Origin: Pseudomonas orientalis
GTDB taxonomy: Bacteria > Pseudomonadota > Gammaproteobacteria > Pseudomonadales > Pseudomonadaceae
Length of the DNA stretch: 64,000 bases
Reading direction: 5' to 3'
NCBI RefSeq assembly: GCF_001439815.1
Contig: NZ_JYLM01000007.1
Span: forward strand, 310,001 to 374,000
Part shown: one piece after another, positions 34,963-43,469 of the stretch
Position numbering within the stretch: position 1 is the first letter of the stretch
Layout of the letters: each line of letters opens with the position of its first letter
Translations under genes and position numbers: made by a program
Notes under the pieces: generated by a model
The model's database searches: none
Told to the model about the DNA's origin: nothing
What the model saw: only the letters and a program-made list of their open reading frames with translations

Positions 34963-35433
34963 ATGACCCCTGCTTTGGATCTGTTGAAAAAAGTTCGCGC
35001 CGAACATCGTATCCACAGTTATGAACATGATCCCAAGGCGGCGTCGTATGGCCTGGAGGCCGCGGAAAAATTGGGCCTCGACCCGGCGCAGGTGTTCAAG
35101 ACATTGCTGGCCAGCACTGAGAAAGGCGAATTGCTGGTGGCAGTGGTGCCGGTCGTCGGAAGTCTGGACCTCAAAGCCCTGGCGAATGCGGCGGGCGTCA
35201 AGAAAGTCGAAATGGCTGACCCGGCGGCCGCGCAGCGTTCCACCGGGTATCTATTGGGCGGTATCAGCCCCTTGGGGCAAAAGAAGCGCCTGCGCACGTT
35301 CATCGATGTGACCGCGCAGCCGTTTGCGACGATTTTTGTCAGTGCCGGCCGGCGCGGGTTGGAAGTCGAGCTGTCAGCCAGTGTGTTGGCTGAACAGACC
35401 CAGGCCAGGTTCGCGCCGATTGGGCGGGCCTGA
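34963..35433 (+). CDS. ybaK: Cys-tRNA(Pro)/Cys-tRNA(Cys) deacylase, YbaK/EbsC family
   Basis: 156 residues. The YbaK editing-domain pattern is present: PAQVFKTLLAST, GELLVAVVPV, GGISPLGQKKRLRTFID and FVSAGRRGLEVELSA. The enzyme hydrolyses cysteine misloaded on tRNA(Pro) in trans, guarding translation. It is a single gene followed by a nested REP element. Confidence 0.92.
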   Translation: MTPALDLLKKVRAEHRIHSYEHDPKAASYGLEAAEKLGLDPAQVFKTLLASTEKGELLVAVVPVVGSLDLKALANAAGVKKVEMADPAAAQRSTGYLLGGISPLGQKKRLRTFIDVTAQPFATIFVSAGRRGLEVELSASVLAEQTQARFAPIGRA

Positions 35434-35456
35434 TTTTCAGCCCTACGCAAAACCAA

Positions 35457-35637
35457 ATGTGGGAGGGGCTTGCGCTAATGCCAGTCAGTTAAGCGTACGT
35501 GGCCCTTTGTAGGAGCGAGCTTGCTCGCGAAAAACGTCAACGATAACGCGTGCTTCCTGGATGAACGCGGTGCCTGTGAGTTTTTCGCGAGCAAGCTCGC
35601 TCCTACAGACGGCATTAGGGCAAGCCCCCTCCCACAT
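35457..35637. repeat. Nested REPIN: GAGCAAGCTCGC pair inside a GGGGGCTTGCC pair
   Basis: The outer arms are ATGTGGGAGGGGCTTGC at 35457 and GCAAGCCCCCTCCCACAT ending at 35637. Just inside them GCTAATGCC and GGCATTAG also pair. The inner element (35508-35607) is a complete TGTAGGAGCGAG ... CTCGCTCCTACA pair. The left spacer GCCAGTCAGTTAAG is shared with the copy at 8624-8794. Confidence 0.92.
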
Positions 35638-35653
35638 GTTCAATCCGGTTTCG

Positions 35654-36709
35654 TCAGCTGGCTGATTGTGCCTGGAACAGCACCAGATGCTCGGCAGCCA
35701 CTCGAATGCCCACATCCGCCCCGACCTGCTGATCGACGTGGCTGGGAAAAATCGACTCCAGCTGTGCGCCCGTCGGCAGTTGCAGACGGTATAGCGTTGA
35801 TGCGCCGAGAAAAGTCTTGCCGACGATCCGCGCTTTCAACGCACTGTCCGGCGCATAGACGATGTCGTCCGGTCGCAGCAATACATCCACCGCGCCACCG
35901 ATCGGCCAGGTATAGGCACGGTTGCCACGCAGCTCGCCCAGCTCAGTGCTGACGGACTCATGCGAGCTCAATTGGCCGCGAATGAAATAGCCCTGGCCGA
36001 TAAAGCTGGCCACATAGGGCGTCTGCGGTTCGTGATAGAGGTTGTAGGGCGTATCCCATTGCTCAAGACGACCCTCCTTGAAAACGCCTACATGGTCGCT
36101 GACGGCGAAGGCTTCCTCCTGGTCGTGGGTGACCAGGATCGCACTGGTGCCGCGCGCCTTGAGGATGTCGCGCACTTCATGGCTGAGCTTGCGCCGCAGT
36201 TCGCCATCCAGGTTGGAAAAGGGTTCGTCCAGCAACAGCAACTGTGGTTCCGGCGCCAGGGCACGTGCGAGCGCGACGCGCTGTTGCTGACCACCGGAAA
36301 GCTCGTGGGGGAAGCGTTTGCCCAGGTCTTTGAGGTTGACCAGGTCGAGCAGCTCGGCAACCACACGATCCTTGTGCGGGTGCTTGCGGATACCGAAGGC
36401 GATGTTGTCGGCCACACTAAGATGAGGAAATAGCGCGTAGTCCTGGAACACCATGCCGATACGACGTTTCTCCGGTGCCAGTGTGAAACCGGCACTGGAG
36501 ATCACTTCGCCCGCCAGGCTGATTTCGCCTTCGTGCACCGGCTCAAACCCGGCAATGGCGCGCAGGGTGGTGGTCTTGCCGCAGCCCGAAGAGCCCAGCA
36601 GGCAACCGATGTCGCCCGCGTTCAAGTGCAGATTGAGGTTCTGCACCACCCGTTGATCTTGATAGCCGCATGCCAGGTTGCGCAGGTTCAGCAGTAATGG
36701 CGGGCTCAT
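35654..36709 (-). CDS. ABC transporter ATPase, FbpC/PotA type with TOBE domain
   Basis: 351 residues from the ATG at 36709, which overlaps the argF stop (ATGA); the much longer frame to 37231 is an argF shadow. Walker A is GSSGCGKTTT, the signature LSGGQQQRVALARALA, Walker B LLLDEPFSNLD, and the H-loop VTHDQEEAF. The last 110 residues form a TOBE-like domain (DVLLRPDDIVY). The family imports ferric iron, sulfate, molybdate or polyamines. No permease or binding protein is adjacent, so its partners are elsewhere. Coupling to argF might hint at an amine or amino-acid substrate, but that is speculation. Confidence 0.85.
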   Translation of the reverse strand: MSPPLLLNLRNLACGYQDQRVVQNLNLHLNAGDIGCLLGSSGCGKTTTLRAIAGFEPVHEGEISLAGEVISSAGFTLAPEKRRIGMVFQDYALFPHLSVADNIAFGIRKHPHKDRVVAELLDLVNLKDLGKRFPHELSGGQQQRVALARALAPEPQLLLLDEPFSNLDGELRRKLSHEVRDILKARGTSAILVTHDQEEAFAVSDHVGVFKEGRLEQWDTPYNLYHEPQTPYVASFIGQGYFIRGQLSSHESVSTELGELRGNRAYTWPIGGAVDVLLRPDDIVYAPDSALKARIVGKTFLGASTLYRLQLPTGAQLESIFPSHVDQQVGADVGIRVAAEHLVLFQAQSAS

Positions 36710-37629
36710 GCGTGGTGGTACGACGGCGGGACGAGAAATTCGAGCAGGGCCTTTTGCGCATGCAGGCGGTTTTCGGCCTGGTCCCAGGCGACCGAACGCG
36801 GGTCGTCGAGCAGGTCGAGGCTGATTTCCTCGCCACGGTGGGCGGGCAGGCAGTGCATGAACAGCACATCCGGCGCGGCCAGGTCGAGCAGGGCGCGGGT
36901 GACCTGGAACGGCGCGAACAGGGCCAGGCGCTTGGCGGTTTCGTCTTCCTGGCCCATGGAGGTCCAGACGTCGGTACTCACCAGATGGGCGCCGATCACC
37001 GCATCTTTCGGATCGCGCAGCAACTGCACGCGGCCATCGGCCTTGGCCATGAATTCGGCGCTGGGTTCGTAACCTTCCGGGCAGGCGATGCGCAGGTGGA
37101 AGTCGAACTGGATCGCGGCTTCTATATAGCTGTTGCACATATTGTTGCCGTCGCCGATCCAGGCCACGGTCTTGCCCTGGATCGAGCCGCGGTGTTCGAG
37201 GAAGGTTTGCATGTCGGCCAGCAACTGGCACGGATGCAGGTCATCGGACAGACCGTTGATCACCGGCACGCGCGAGTTGGCGGCAAATTCGGTCAGGGTG
37301 CTGTGGGCGAAGGTACGGATCATCACGGCATCGAGCATCCGCGACATGACGATGGCGCAATCGCTGATCGGCTCGCCACGGCCCAACTGGGTGTCGCGCG
37401 GCGACAGGAAGATAGCCTGGCCACCCAGCTGAATCATGCCGGCTTCGAAGGACAGGCGGGTGCGGGTCGAGGACTTCTCGAAAATCATCCCGAGCACGCG
37501 GTTTTTCAGAGGCTCAAACAGTACGCCGCGGTTACGCAGGTCTTTAAGCTCAATGCCTCGACGGATCACGCTGACCAGCTCTTCGGGCGTGCAATCCATC
37601 AGGGAGAGAAAGTGCCTTGCGCTCATCAT
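36706..37629 (-). CDS. argF: Ornithine carbamoyltransferase ArgF
   Basis: 307 residues (Met at position 2 is an alternative start). The carbamoyl-phosphate motif is EKSSTRTRLSFEAG at about 50-63, FLSPRDTQLGRGEPI follows, and the ornithine-binding FMHCLPAHRGEE lies near the C-terminus. It makes citrulline from ornithine and carbamoyl phosphate. A TGTCGC-N8-AA ArgR-type half-site lies about 125 bp upstream. It is cotranslated with the ABC ATPase gene. Confidence 0.95.
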   Translation of the reverse strand: MMSARHFLSLMDCTPEELVSVIRRGIELKDLRNRGVLFEPLKNRVLGMIFEKSSTRTRLSFEAGMIQLGGQAIFLSPRDTQLGRGEPISDCAIVMSRMLDAVMIRTFAHSTLTEFAANSRVPVINGLSDDLHPCQLLADMQTFLEHRGSIQGKTVAWIGDGNNMCNSYIEAAIQFDFHLRIACPEGYEPSAEFMAKADGRVQLLRDPKDAVIGAHLVSTDVWTSMGQEDETAKRLALFAPFQVTRALLDLAAPDVLFMHCLPAHRGEEISLDLLDDPRSVAWDQAENRLHAQKALLEFLVPPSYHHA

Positions 37630-38058
37630 TAACTACCTTTTGCAACAGACCGCAGATACTCAAAGCCTTGTTTATTGTGACAACGGGCGAGACCTGCGGC
37701 GAAAGCCGCACGGGGCGACGAAATAGGGGAAGGCGCGATATTGACATTAAATGTCGCGTCTTACCAATAGGGCTACGGTTTTTAGAGGTGTTCAAGCAGG
37801 GCGCCGGGGCGCTTTTGAAGACGGTTTCCTGACAGCAGCGGCCCATTTGTACACTGGCGTTGAGACCTTTTGCAATGCGCAGCGGCGCCTGCGGACCCGG
37901 TTGTATCGGTTTAGGGCGCTTATGGGACGTTTCTGAAACATTTGCTCACGCTTAGCCATGCCCTGGGCTATATCCGCCGATTCACCGCGCGAACGTTGCT
38001 GGCGCACCGCGTGGGCGCGGCCCATAGTTGAACAAAGCCCTTATAAAAGAGACTGGCC
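37630..38058. other. Intergenic region upstream of argF and the molybdopterin oxidoreductase
   Basis: These 429 bases hold divergent promoters. A GACATT-A-AATGTC dyad begins at 37743. It merges into TGTCGC-N8-AA (37752-37767), a half-site of the pseudomonad ArgR consensus. The right part (37870-38058) shows no gene I can support. Confidence 0.5.
37752..37767 (+). promoter_or_regulatory. Possible ArgR half-site upstream of argF
   Basis: TGTCGCGTCTTACCAA fits TGTCGC-N8-AA. No second half-site at the expected 21-bp distance was found, unlike upstream of argG, so this is weaker. Confidence 0.4.
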
Positions 38059-40167
38059 ATGACCAAGACTCTCCATCACCGTGCCTGCCACCTGTGTGAA
38101 GCCATCTGCGGCCTGACCCTGGAAACCACTCAAGCCGCAGACGGCGGCCTGACGATTACCTCAATCAAGGGCGACCCGCTGGACACCTTCAGTCGCGGGC
38201 ACATCTGTCCTAAAGCCGTGGCATTGCAGGATATCCAGAATGACCCGGACCGCCTGCACCAGCCCATGTTGCGCGTCGGCGGTGAATGGCAACCGATCCC
38301 GTGGGAAGATGCGTTTGCGCTGGTAGCCGAACGCCTTGGGGGCATTCAGGCCAGGCACGGGCAAAATGCGGTGGCGGTGTACCAAGGCAACCCCAGTGTG
38401 CATAACTACGGGCTGATGACCCACAGCAATTACTTTCTCGGCCTGCTGAAAACCCGTAACCGCTACTCTGCCACGTCGGTGGACCAACTGCCCCATCACC
38501 TGTCCAGTCACCTGATGTACGGCCATGGCCTGTTGCTGCCCATTCCGGATATCGACCACACCGACTTCATGTTGATCCTGGGCGGTAACCCTCTGGCCTC
38601 CAACGGCAGCATCATGACCGTGCCCGATGTGGAGAAACGCCTCAAGGCGATTCAGACCCGTGGCGGCAAAGTGGTGGTGGTTGACCCTCGACGCAGTGAG
38701 ACGGCGGCGATTGCCGATCAGCATCTGTTCGTGCGCCCCGGCGGCGACGCGGCGTTGTTGTTCGGGCTGCTCAACACGCTGTTTGCGGAGGGCTTGACCC
38801 GCGACAGCCATTTGCCGGTCGAGGGGCTCGACAGCGTGCGCCAGGCAATCGTCGGGTTTACCGCCGAGACCATGAGCCGCCAATGCGCGGTGCCTGCCGA
38901 GCAGATCCGCCAGTTGGCGCGGGACTTCGCGGCTGCGGACAAGGCCGTGTGTTATGGGCGCATGGGCGTCTCGACCCAGGCGTTCGGCACGTTGTGTCAT
39001 TGGCTGGTGCAGTTGATCAATCTGGTCACCGGCAATCTGGATCGCGTGGGCGGCGCCTTGTGCACCACGCCGGCGGTGGACCTGGTGGCCTCGACCGGGG
39101 GAGGGCATTTCAACCGCTGGCAGAGCCGCGTGTCCGGGCGTCCCGAGTATGGCGGCGAACTGCCGGTATCTGCCTTGGCCGAGGAAATGCTCACCGAAGG
39201 TGAAGGACAAATCCGCGCCCTGGTGACGGTGGCCGGCAACCCGGTATTGTCGACGCCCAACGGCCGTCAGTTGGAGCAGGCGCTGGACGGGTTGGAGTTC
39301 ATGGTCAGTGTCGACCTCTATATCAACGAGACCACGCGCTATGCCGACCTGATCCTGCCGTCCACGTCGGCATTGGAAAATGATCACTACGACACCACCT
39401 TCAATATGTTCGCGGTGCGCAACGTTACGCGCTTCAATCGCGCGATCCTGCCCAAGCCCGAGGGTGCGCTGCACGACTGGGAAATCTTCGTCGGCCTGGC
39501 CAAGGCGTTTGCGGCACATACCGGCGCGGTGCTCAAGCCGACGATGCCGCCCGCGCAGATGATCGACTTTGGATTGCGCGCCGGGACTTACGGCGACGCA
39601 TCGGCGCACAAGCTGTCAGTGGCGATGCTGGCCGATCATCCCCATGGTGTGGACCTGGGGCCGCTCAAGCCGAACCTGGCCGAGCGGCTCAAAACCGTCG
39701 ACGGCAAGGTGCAGGCGGCGCCGGCGGTAATCCTGGCTGACCTGGCGCGTTTTGCCGCGCAACCGCTGCCTGTGGCTGACGAACTGCTACTGATTGGCCG
39801 TCGCCACGTGCGCAGTAATAATTCCTGGATGCATAACTATCACCGACTGGTGAAGGGCAAGCCGCGCCACCACCTGCTGATGCACCCCGACGACCTGGCC
39901 AGTCGGCAGTTGAGCGACGGTCAACGGGTGCGTGTCAGTTCGCGTATCGGGATGGTCGAAATCGAGGTAGTGGCCAGCATGGACATGATGCCAGGCGTGG
40001 TCAGCCTGCCCCACGGCTGGGGGCACGGGCGCCCGGGTGTGCAGATGAGCATCGCCAGCGGCCAGCCCGGGGCGAGTGCCAATGACTTGACCGACGAACG
40101 GCAATTGGACGAGTTGTCAGGCAATGCGGCGCTCAACGGCGTACCCGTGAACGTATCGGCAGCTTGA
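38059..40167 (+). CDS. Molybdopterin oxidoreductase (formate dehydrogenase/nitrate reductase-like)
   Basis: 702 residues. The N-terminal iron-sulfur motif is CHLCEAIC (Cys10, 13, 17) with a fourth Cys in GHICPKA. The DMSO-reductase-family core follows (YQGNPSVHNYGLMTHSNYF; LILGGNPLASNGS; VVDPRRSETA), and a molybdopterin-guanine dinucleotide binding domain ends the chain (LIGRRHVRSNNSWMHNYHR; LPHGWGHGRPG). No Tat signal is seen, so it is cytoplasmic. There is no accessory subunit gene next to it. The substrate is unknown. Confidence 0.87.
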   Translation: MTKTLHHRACHLCEAICGLTLETTQAADGGLTITSIKGDPLDTFSRGHICPKAVALQDIQNDPDRLHQPMLRVGGEWQPIPWEDAFALVAERLGGIQARHGQNAVAVYQGNPSVHNYGLMTHSNYFLGLLKTRNRYSATSVDQLPHHLSSHLMYGHGLLLPIPDIDHTDFMLILGGNPLASNGSIMTVPDVEKRLKAIQTRGGKVVVVDPRRSETAAIADQHLFVRPGGDAALLFGLLNTLFAEGLTRDSHLPVEGLDSVRQAIVGFTAETMSRQCAVPAEQIRQLARDFAAADKAVCYGRMGVSTQAFGTLCHWLVQLINLVTGNLDRVGGALCTTPAVDLVASTGGGHFNRWQSRVSGRPEYGGELPVSALAEEMLTEGEGQIRALVTVAGNPVLSTPNGRQLEQALDGLEFMVSVDLYINETTRYADLILPSTSALENDHYDTTFNMFAVRNVTRFNRAILPKPEGALHDWEIFVGLAKAFAAHTGAVLKPTMPPAQMIDFGLRAGTYGDASAHKLSVAMLADHPHGVDLGPLKPNLAERLKTVDGKVQAAPAVILADLARFAAQPLPVADELLLIGRRHVRSNNSWMHNYHRLVKGKPRHHLLMHPDDLASRQLSDGQRVRVSSRIGMVEIEVVASMDMMPGVVSLPHGWGHGRPGVQMSIASGQPGASANDLTDERQLDELSGNAALNGVPVNVSAA

Positions 40168-40266
40168 GGCTGGCTGTCGGCGCGCCCGAGCATGCTGCAG
40201 GTTTTTTGCGTTACAATGCGCCACCGTGCCGACCCGTGAGTCGCAAAGTTCCTGCAGAGGTGTTCC

Positions 40267-40605
40267 ATGGATATCATCGAAACGATCAAAGAGCAGATTG
40301 CCAACAACACCATTCTGCTTTACATGAAAGGCGCGCCAAACGCGCCTCAGTGCGGTTTCTCCGCGAAGGCTTCCCAGGCTGTGATGCAGTGTGGCGAGAA
40401 GTTCGCTTACGTGGATATCCTGCAAAACCCTGAAATCCGCGCAAACCTGCCAAAGTACGCCAACTGGCCGACGTTCCCGCAGCTGTGGGTAGCCGGTGAG
40501 CTGGTTGGCGGTAGCGACATCATCACTGAAATGGCAGCTGATGGCTCGTTGCAAGCGCTGGTCAAAGACGCAGCGGCAAAAGCGGCAGCCAAGACCGAAG
40601 CGTGA
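40267..40605 (+). CDS. grxD: Monothiol glutaredoxin Grx4/GrxD
   Basis: 112 residues. The monothiol active site CGFS lies in APQCGFSAKA near 29-32. LYMKGAPNAPQ, WPTFPQLWVAGELVGG and GSDIITEM are the glutathione- and cluster-binding signatures. It carries [2Fe-2S] clusters with glutathione and BolA-type partners in iron-sulfur trafficking. A strong terminator follows 25 bp after the stop. Confidence 0.95.
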   Translation: MDIIETIKEQIANNTILLYMKGAPNAPQCGFSAKASQAVMQCGEKFAYVDILQNPEIRANLPKYANWPTFPQLWVAGELVGGSDIITEMAADGSLQALVKDAAAKAAAKTEA

Positions 40606-40629
40606 TGCTTCTGTAAAAGGCGCCGCAAT

Positions 40630-40668
40630 AAAAAGCCCCGCTTCTCATAAGAGAGCGGGGCTTTTTTT
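40630..40668 (+). terminator. Rho-independent terminator of grxD
   Basis: AAAAAGCCCCGCT and AGCGGGGCTTTTTTT form the stem and tail, with a loop around TCTCATAAGAG. Confidence 0.92.
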
Positions 40669-40676
40669 GGCTTCTC

Positions 40677-40775
40677 TGTAGGAGCGAGCTTGCTCGCGAA
40701 AAACGCCCAGGCAACGCGTTCATTCTGGATAAACGCGGTGGCGCTGAGTTCTTCGCGAGCAAGCTCGCTCCTACA
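40677..40775. repeat. REPIN, GAGCAAGCTCGC type
   Basis: Facing TGTAGGAGCGAGCTTGCTCG arms about 99 bp end to end, between convergent grxD and bacterioferritin genes. Confidence 0.93.
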
Positions 40776-40797
40776 GTAAAAATAAGAGCCGCAGGGG

Positions 40798-41268
40798 TTA
40801 TTCGCCCATCTGCGATTGCAGGTAATTCTCCAGGCTGACCTTGTCGATCAGGCCCAGTTGGGTTTCCAGCCAGTCGATGTGTTCTTCCTGGTCTTCCAGG
40901 ATGTCTTCCAGCAATTCGCGGCTGCCATAGTCGCCAGTGGCTTCGCAGTGTGCGATGGCGGCCTTCAGGTCGCTGTGGCTCTTGCGTTCAAAGCCCAGGT
41001 CGCTGCTGAGCATTTCCTGGGTGTGCTCGCCGATATTCAGCTTGCCCAGATCCTGCACATTCGGCAGGCCTTCCAGGAACAGGATGCGTTTGATCAGCGC
41101 ATCGGCGTCCTTCATGGCCTTGATGGATTCTTTGTATTCGCGCTTGCCCAGCTTTTCCAGGCCCCAATCGTCGTACATGCGTGCATGCAGAAAGTACTGA
41201 TTGATCGCGACCAGTTCATTGGCAAGGATTTTGTTGAGTTGCTGGATGACTGAGATGTCGCCTTTCAT
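40798..41268 (-). CDS. bfr: Bacterioferritin, haem-binding subunit lacking a ferroxidase centre
   Basis: 156 residues, full-length bacterioferritin fold. The haem-ligand Met52 is present (SIKAMKDAD), with Glu18 (ANELV), Glu94 and His130. Three ferroxidase ligands are replaced: Glu51 by Ala, His54 by Asp, Glu127 by Gln. This is the pattern of the alpha-type subunit described in P. putida, which supplies haem while a second subunit does iron oxidation. Bfr stores iron as a 24-mer. The bfd gene lies 200 bp upstream on the same strand. Confidence 0.9.
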   Translation of the reverse strand: MKGDISVIQQLNKILANELVAINQYFLHARMYDDWGLEKLGKREYKESIKAMKDADALIKRILFLEGLPNVQDLGKLNIGEHTQEMLSSDLGFERKSHSDLKAAIAHCEATGDYGSRELLEDILEDQEEHIDWLETQLGLIDKVSLENYLQSQMGE

Positions 41269-41425
41269 GACTGGGGTCCTGCCCTGTAATAGCTGTGTAT
41301 GGGCGGAGTTTGAGCGGCGACAATCCTGGTGTCAAACCTAAGTTATTGAATAATAAATGAAAATTAATCGGAATAAGAATGTTTGTGTTCCGCGTCTTGG
41401 CGCTAACTAATTGAATTGCAGACAT

Positions 41426-41453
41426 AAAAAAACCGGACACAGGGTCCGGTTGT
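41426..41453 (-). terminator. Rho-independent terminator of bfd
   Basis: On the minus strand AACCGGAC and GTCCGGTT pair around CCTGT and a run of seven T follows. Confidence 0.88.
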
Positions 41454-41468
41454 TTAAAACACGCCTAT

Positions 41469-41687
41469 TCAAGCGTGTGTAAATTCTGCTGAATACGGCG
41501 TCGCAGCCTGGGCTGTCTGCAACTGCGTAAGGGTTTCCCGTACCACTTGCTTGGCGAGGCATGCGCATTTACCGCACTGGCTGGCAACGCCGGTGGTTTC
41601 ACGCACTTCCTTGTAGCTGCAGCAACCTTCATAGATTGCTTCGCGGATTTGTCCGTCGGTGACGCCAGTACAGAGGCACACATACAT
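41469..41687 (-). CDS. bfd: Bacterioferritin-associated ferredoxin Bfd
   Basis: 72 residues. The [2Fe-2S] cysteines are in MYVCLCTG (Cys4, Cys6) and SQCGKCACLA. Bfd binds bacterioferritin and passes electrons to the haem so that stored iron is released. Its upstream region carries a Fur-like sequence, in line with induction by iron starvation. A terminator separates it from bfr. Confidence 0.95.
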   Translation of the reverse strand: MYVCLCTGVTDGQIREAIYEGCCSYKEVRETTGVASQCGKCACLAKQVVRETLTQLQTAQAATPYSAEFTHA

Positions 41688-41731
41688 AAGGGAGACCGTC
41701 GCGGGTTCAGGGCTTAAGTGCGATGGATCTT

Positions 41732-41753
41732 AATGTTAACGAGAATGATTGTC
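41732..41753. promoter_or_regulatory. Probable Fur box between bfd and the peroxiredoxin gene
   Basis: The GAGAATGATTGTC core at 41741-41753 resembles the right part of the Fur consensus. It lies about 45-65 bp before the bfd start codon. Confidence 0.55.
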
Positions 41754-41931
41754 AAAGTAGTTTCATCGACTATCCCTTGGGCGTTGCCTGCGCGCTGACG
41801 AACGGTTTTTTCGGTGTATGATGGTCGGTCTTTACGAAGCGTGACTGCGTCACAGGGCTGTCGCTTATAAACGGCAGACTCAGGGCCGGTCCTTTTACTT
41901 CAATCGTCACCCCTACATCAGGAGATACCCA

Positions 41932-42534
41932 ATGAGCGTACTCGTCGGCAAACAAGCCCCGGATTTCGACGTACCTGCCGTCCTCGGCAATGGCGAAATC
42001 GTAGACAGCTTCAAACTGTCCGAAGCCATCAAAGGCAAATACGGCCTGGTGTTCTTCTACCCGCTGGACTTTACCTTCGTCTGCCCATCCGAGCTGATCG
42101 CTCTGGATCACCGCATGGACGATTTCAAGGCGCGCAACGTTGAAGTGGTGGCCGTTTCCATCGACTCCCATTTCACCCATAACGCCTGGCGCAACACCGC
42201 CATCAATGATGGCGGCATCGGCAAAGTCAAATACACCATGGCGGCCGACATGAAGCACGACATCGCCAAGGCTTACGACGTCGAGTCCGAAGGCGGCGTG
42301 GCTTTCCGTGGCGCGTTCCTGATCGACGACAAGGGCGTGGTTCGCTCGCAGATCATCAACGACCTGCCACTGGGCCGTAACATGGAAGAGCTGATCCGTC
42401 TGGTCGACGCCCTGCAATTCCACGAAGAGCACGGCGAAGTCTGCCCTGCCAACTGGAAGAAAGGCGACAAGGGCATGACCGCTTCCACCGAAGGTGTTGC
42501 GGCTTACCTGACCGAGAACGCCGGCAAGCTGTAA
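41932..42534 (+). CDS. 2-Cys peroxiredoxin (AhpC/Prx family)
   Basis: 200 residues. The peroxidatic Cys lies in FYPLDFTFVCPSEL near 51, and the resolving Cys in HGEVCPANW near 172 defines a typical 2-Cys enzyme. It reduces hydrogen peroxide and organic peroxides with thioredoxin or AhpF-type donors. No ahpF is adjacent. It is divergent from bfd and may share iron control. A terminator follows directly. Confidence 0.94.
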   Translation: MSVLVGKQAPDFDVPAVLGNGEIVDSFKLSEAIKGKYGLVFFYPLDFTFVCPSELIALDHRMDDFKARNVEVVAVSIDSHFTHNAWRNTAINDGGIGKVKYTMAADMKHDIAKAYDVESEGGVAFRGAFLIDDKGVVRSQIINDLPLGRNMEELIRLVDALQFHEEHGEVCPANWKKGDKGMTASTEGVAAYLTENAGKL

Positions 42535-42550
42535 GCCGGATTCAAGGTAG

Positions 42551-42582
42551 AAAAAAACCGGCCTGTGAGGGCCGGTTTTTTT
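42551..42582 (+). terminator. Rho-independent terminator of the peroxiredoxin gene
   Basis: AAAACCGGCC and GGCCGGTTTTTTT pair around TGTGAG about 17 bp after the stop codon. Confidence 0.93.
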
Positions 42583-42674
42583 ATGGGCGGGGCGGTGCGA
42601 CGATTCGACTTGCGCGTGATTGCGCAGTATCAGCCCATAAATACGTCACTGACACGCCGCAAGCCCTAATGCCT

Positions 42675-42776
42675 TGTAGGAGCGAGCTTGCTCGCGAGAA
42701 ACTCACAGGCACCGCGTTCATTCAGCAAGCACGCGTTATCGTTGACGTTTTTCGCGAGCAAGCTCGCTCCCCTACA
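42675..42776. repeat. REPIN, GAGCAAGCTCGC type, with CAAGCCCTAATGCC flank
   Basis: Facing arms from TGTAGGAGCGAG to CTCGCTCCCCTACA; the right arm has two extra C. The left flank GCAAGCCCTAATGCC matches the outer-element border seen at 35457 and 8624. Confidence 0.9.
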
Positions 42777-42794
42777 GACCTGGCGGGACGAGTC

Positions 42795-43469
42795 TCAGTC
42801 GCTGAAGTCTTCCCAGCCGCCCATCTGTTTCCAACGATTGACGATGCCGCAGAACAGTTCGGCGGTCTTTTCGGTGTCGTAGCGGGCCGAATGCGCCTCG
42901 CGGCCGTCGAAGTCGATACCGGCTGCGCCGCAGGCTTTTGCCAGCACTGTCTGACCATAGGCCAGGCCCGCGAGCGTGGCGGTGTCGAAACTGGAGAACG
43001 GATGAAACGGGTTGCGCTTCATGTCCAGCCGCGCCACGGCGGCGTTCAGGAAGCCCAGGTCGAAACTGCTGTTGTGCCCCACCAGGATTGCGCGCTTGCA
43101 GCCGTTGGCCTTCAGCGCCTTGCGCACGCCACGGAAGATATCGGTCAGCGCCGCTTCTTCACTCACCGCCATGCGCAGCGGGTGATCGAGCTTGATCCCG
43201 GTGAACTCCAGGGCGGCCGCTTCGATGTTGGCCCCTTCAAACGGCTCGACGCGGAAGAAGTGGGTATGGTCCGGGTACACGAAGCCCTGCTCGTCCATGC
43301 CGATGGTGGTCGCGGCAATTTCCAGCAAGGCGTCGGTGGCGCAATTGAAACCGCCGGTTTCTACGTCGATAACGACAGGCAGGTAGCCGCGGAAACGCTC
43401 GGCCATCGGATGGCGCGAACCGCCGCCACCGCCGTGTTCCTGGTCGTCCTCGTAATGGTCTTCACTCAC
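42795..43469 (-). CDS. rnt: Ribonuclease T
   Basis: 224 residues. DEDDh exonuclease motifs are present: VVIDVETGGFN (motif I), LVGHNSSFDLGFL (motif II) and AHSARYDTEKTAELF (motif III with catalytic His). RNase T trims 3' ends of tRNA and 5S/23S rRNA and also removes 3' DNA overhangs. An acidic/Gly-rich N-terminal extension (EDDQEHGGGGGS) precedes the core. It overlaps pyrC by ATGA and so is the second gene of that operon. Confidence 0.95.
   Translation of the reverse strand: MSEDHYEDDQEHGGGGGSRHPMAERFRGYLPVVIDVETGGFNCATDALLEIAATTIGMDEQGFVYPDHTHFFRVEPFEGANIEAAALEFTGIKLDHPLRMAVSEEAALTDIFRGVRKALKANGCKRAILVGHNSSFDLGFLNAAVARLDMKRNPFHPFSSFDTATLAGLAYGQTVLAKACGAAGIDFDGREAHSARYDTEKTAELFCGIVNRWKQMGGWEDFSD

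Noticed and set aside
35654..37231. 525-residue frame extending the ABC ATPase upstream
   Set aside because: The first 174 residues run antisense-phase within argF and are low-complexity. The true start is the ATG at 36709 overlapping the argF stop.
37740..37760. ANR/FNR box upstream of the molybdopterin oxidoreductase
   Set aside because: TTGAC-ATTAAATGTC lacks the ATCAA half of TTGAT-N4-ATCAA. The dyad fits an ArgR-side site better.
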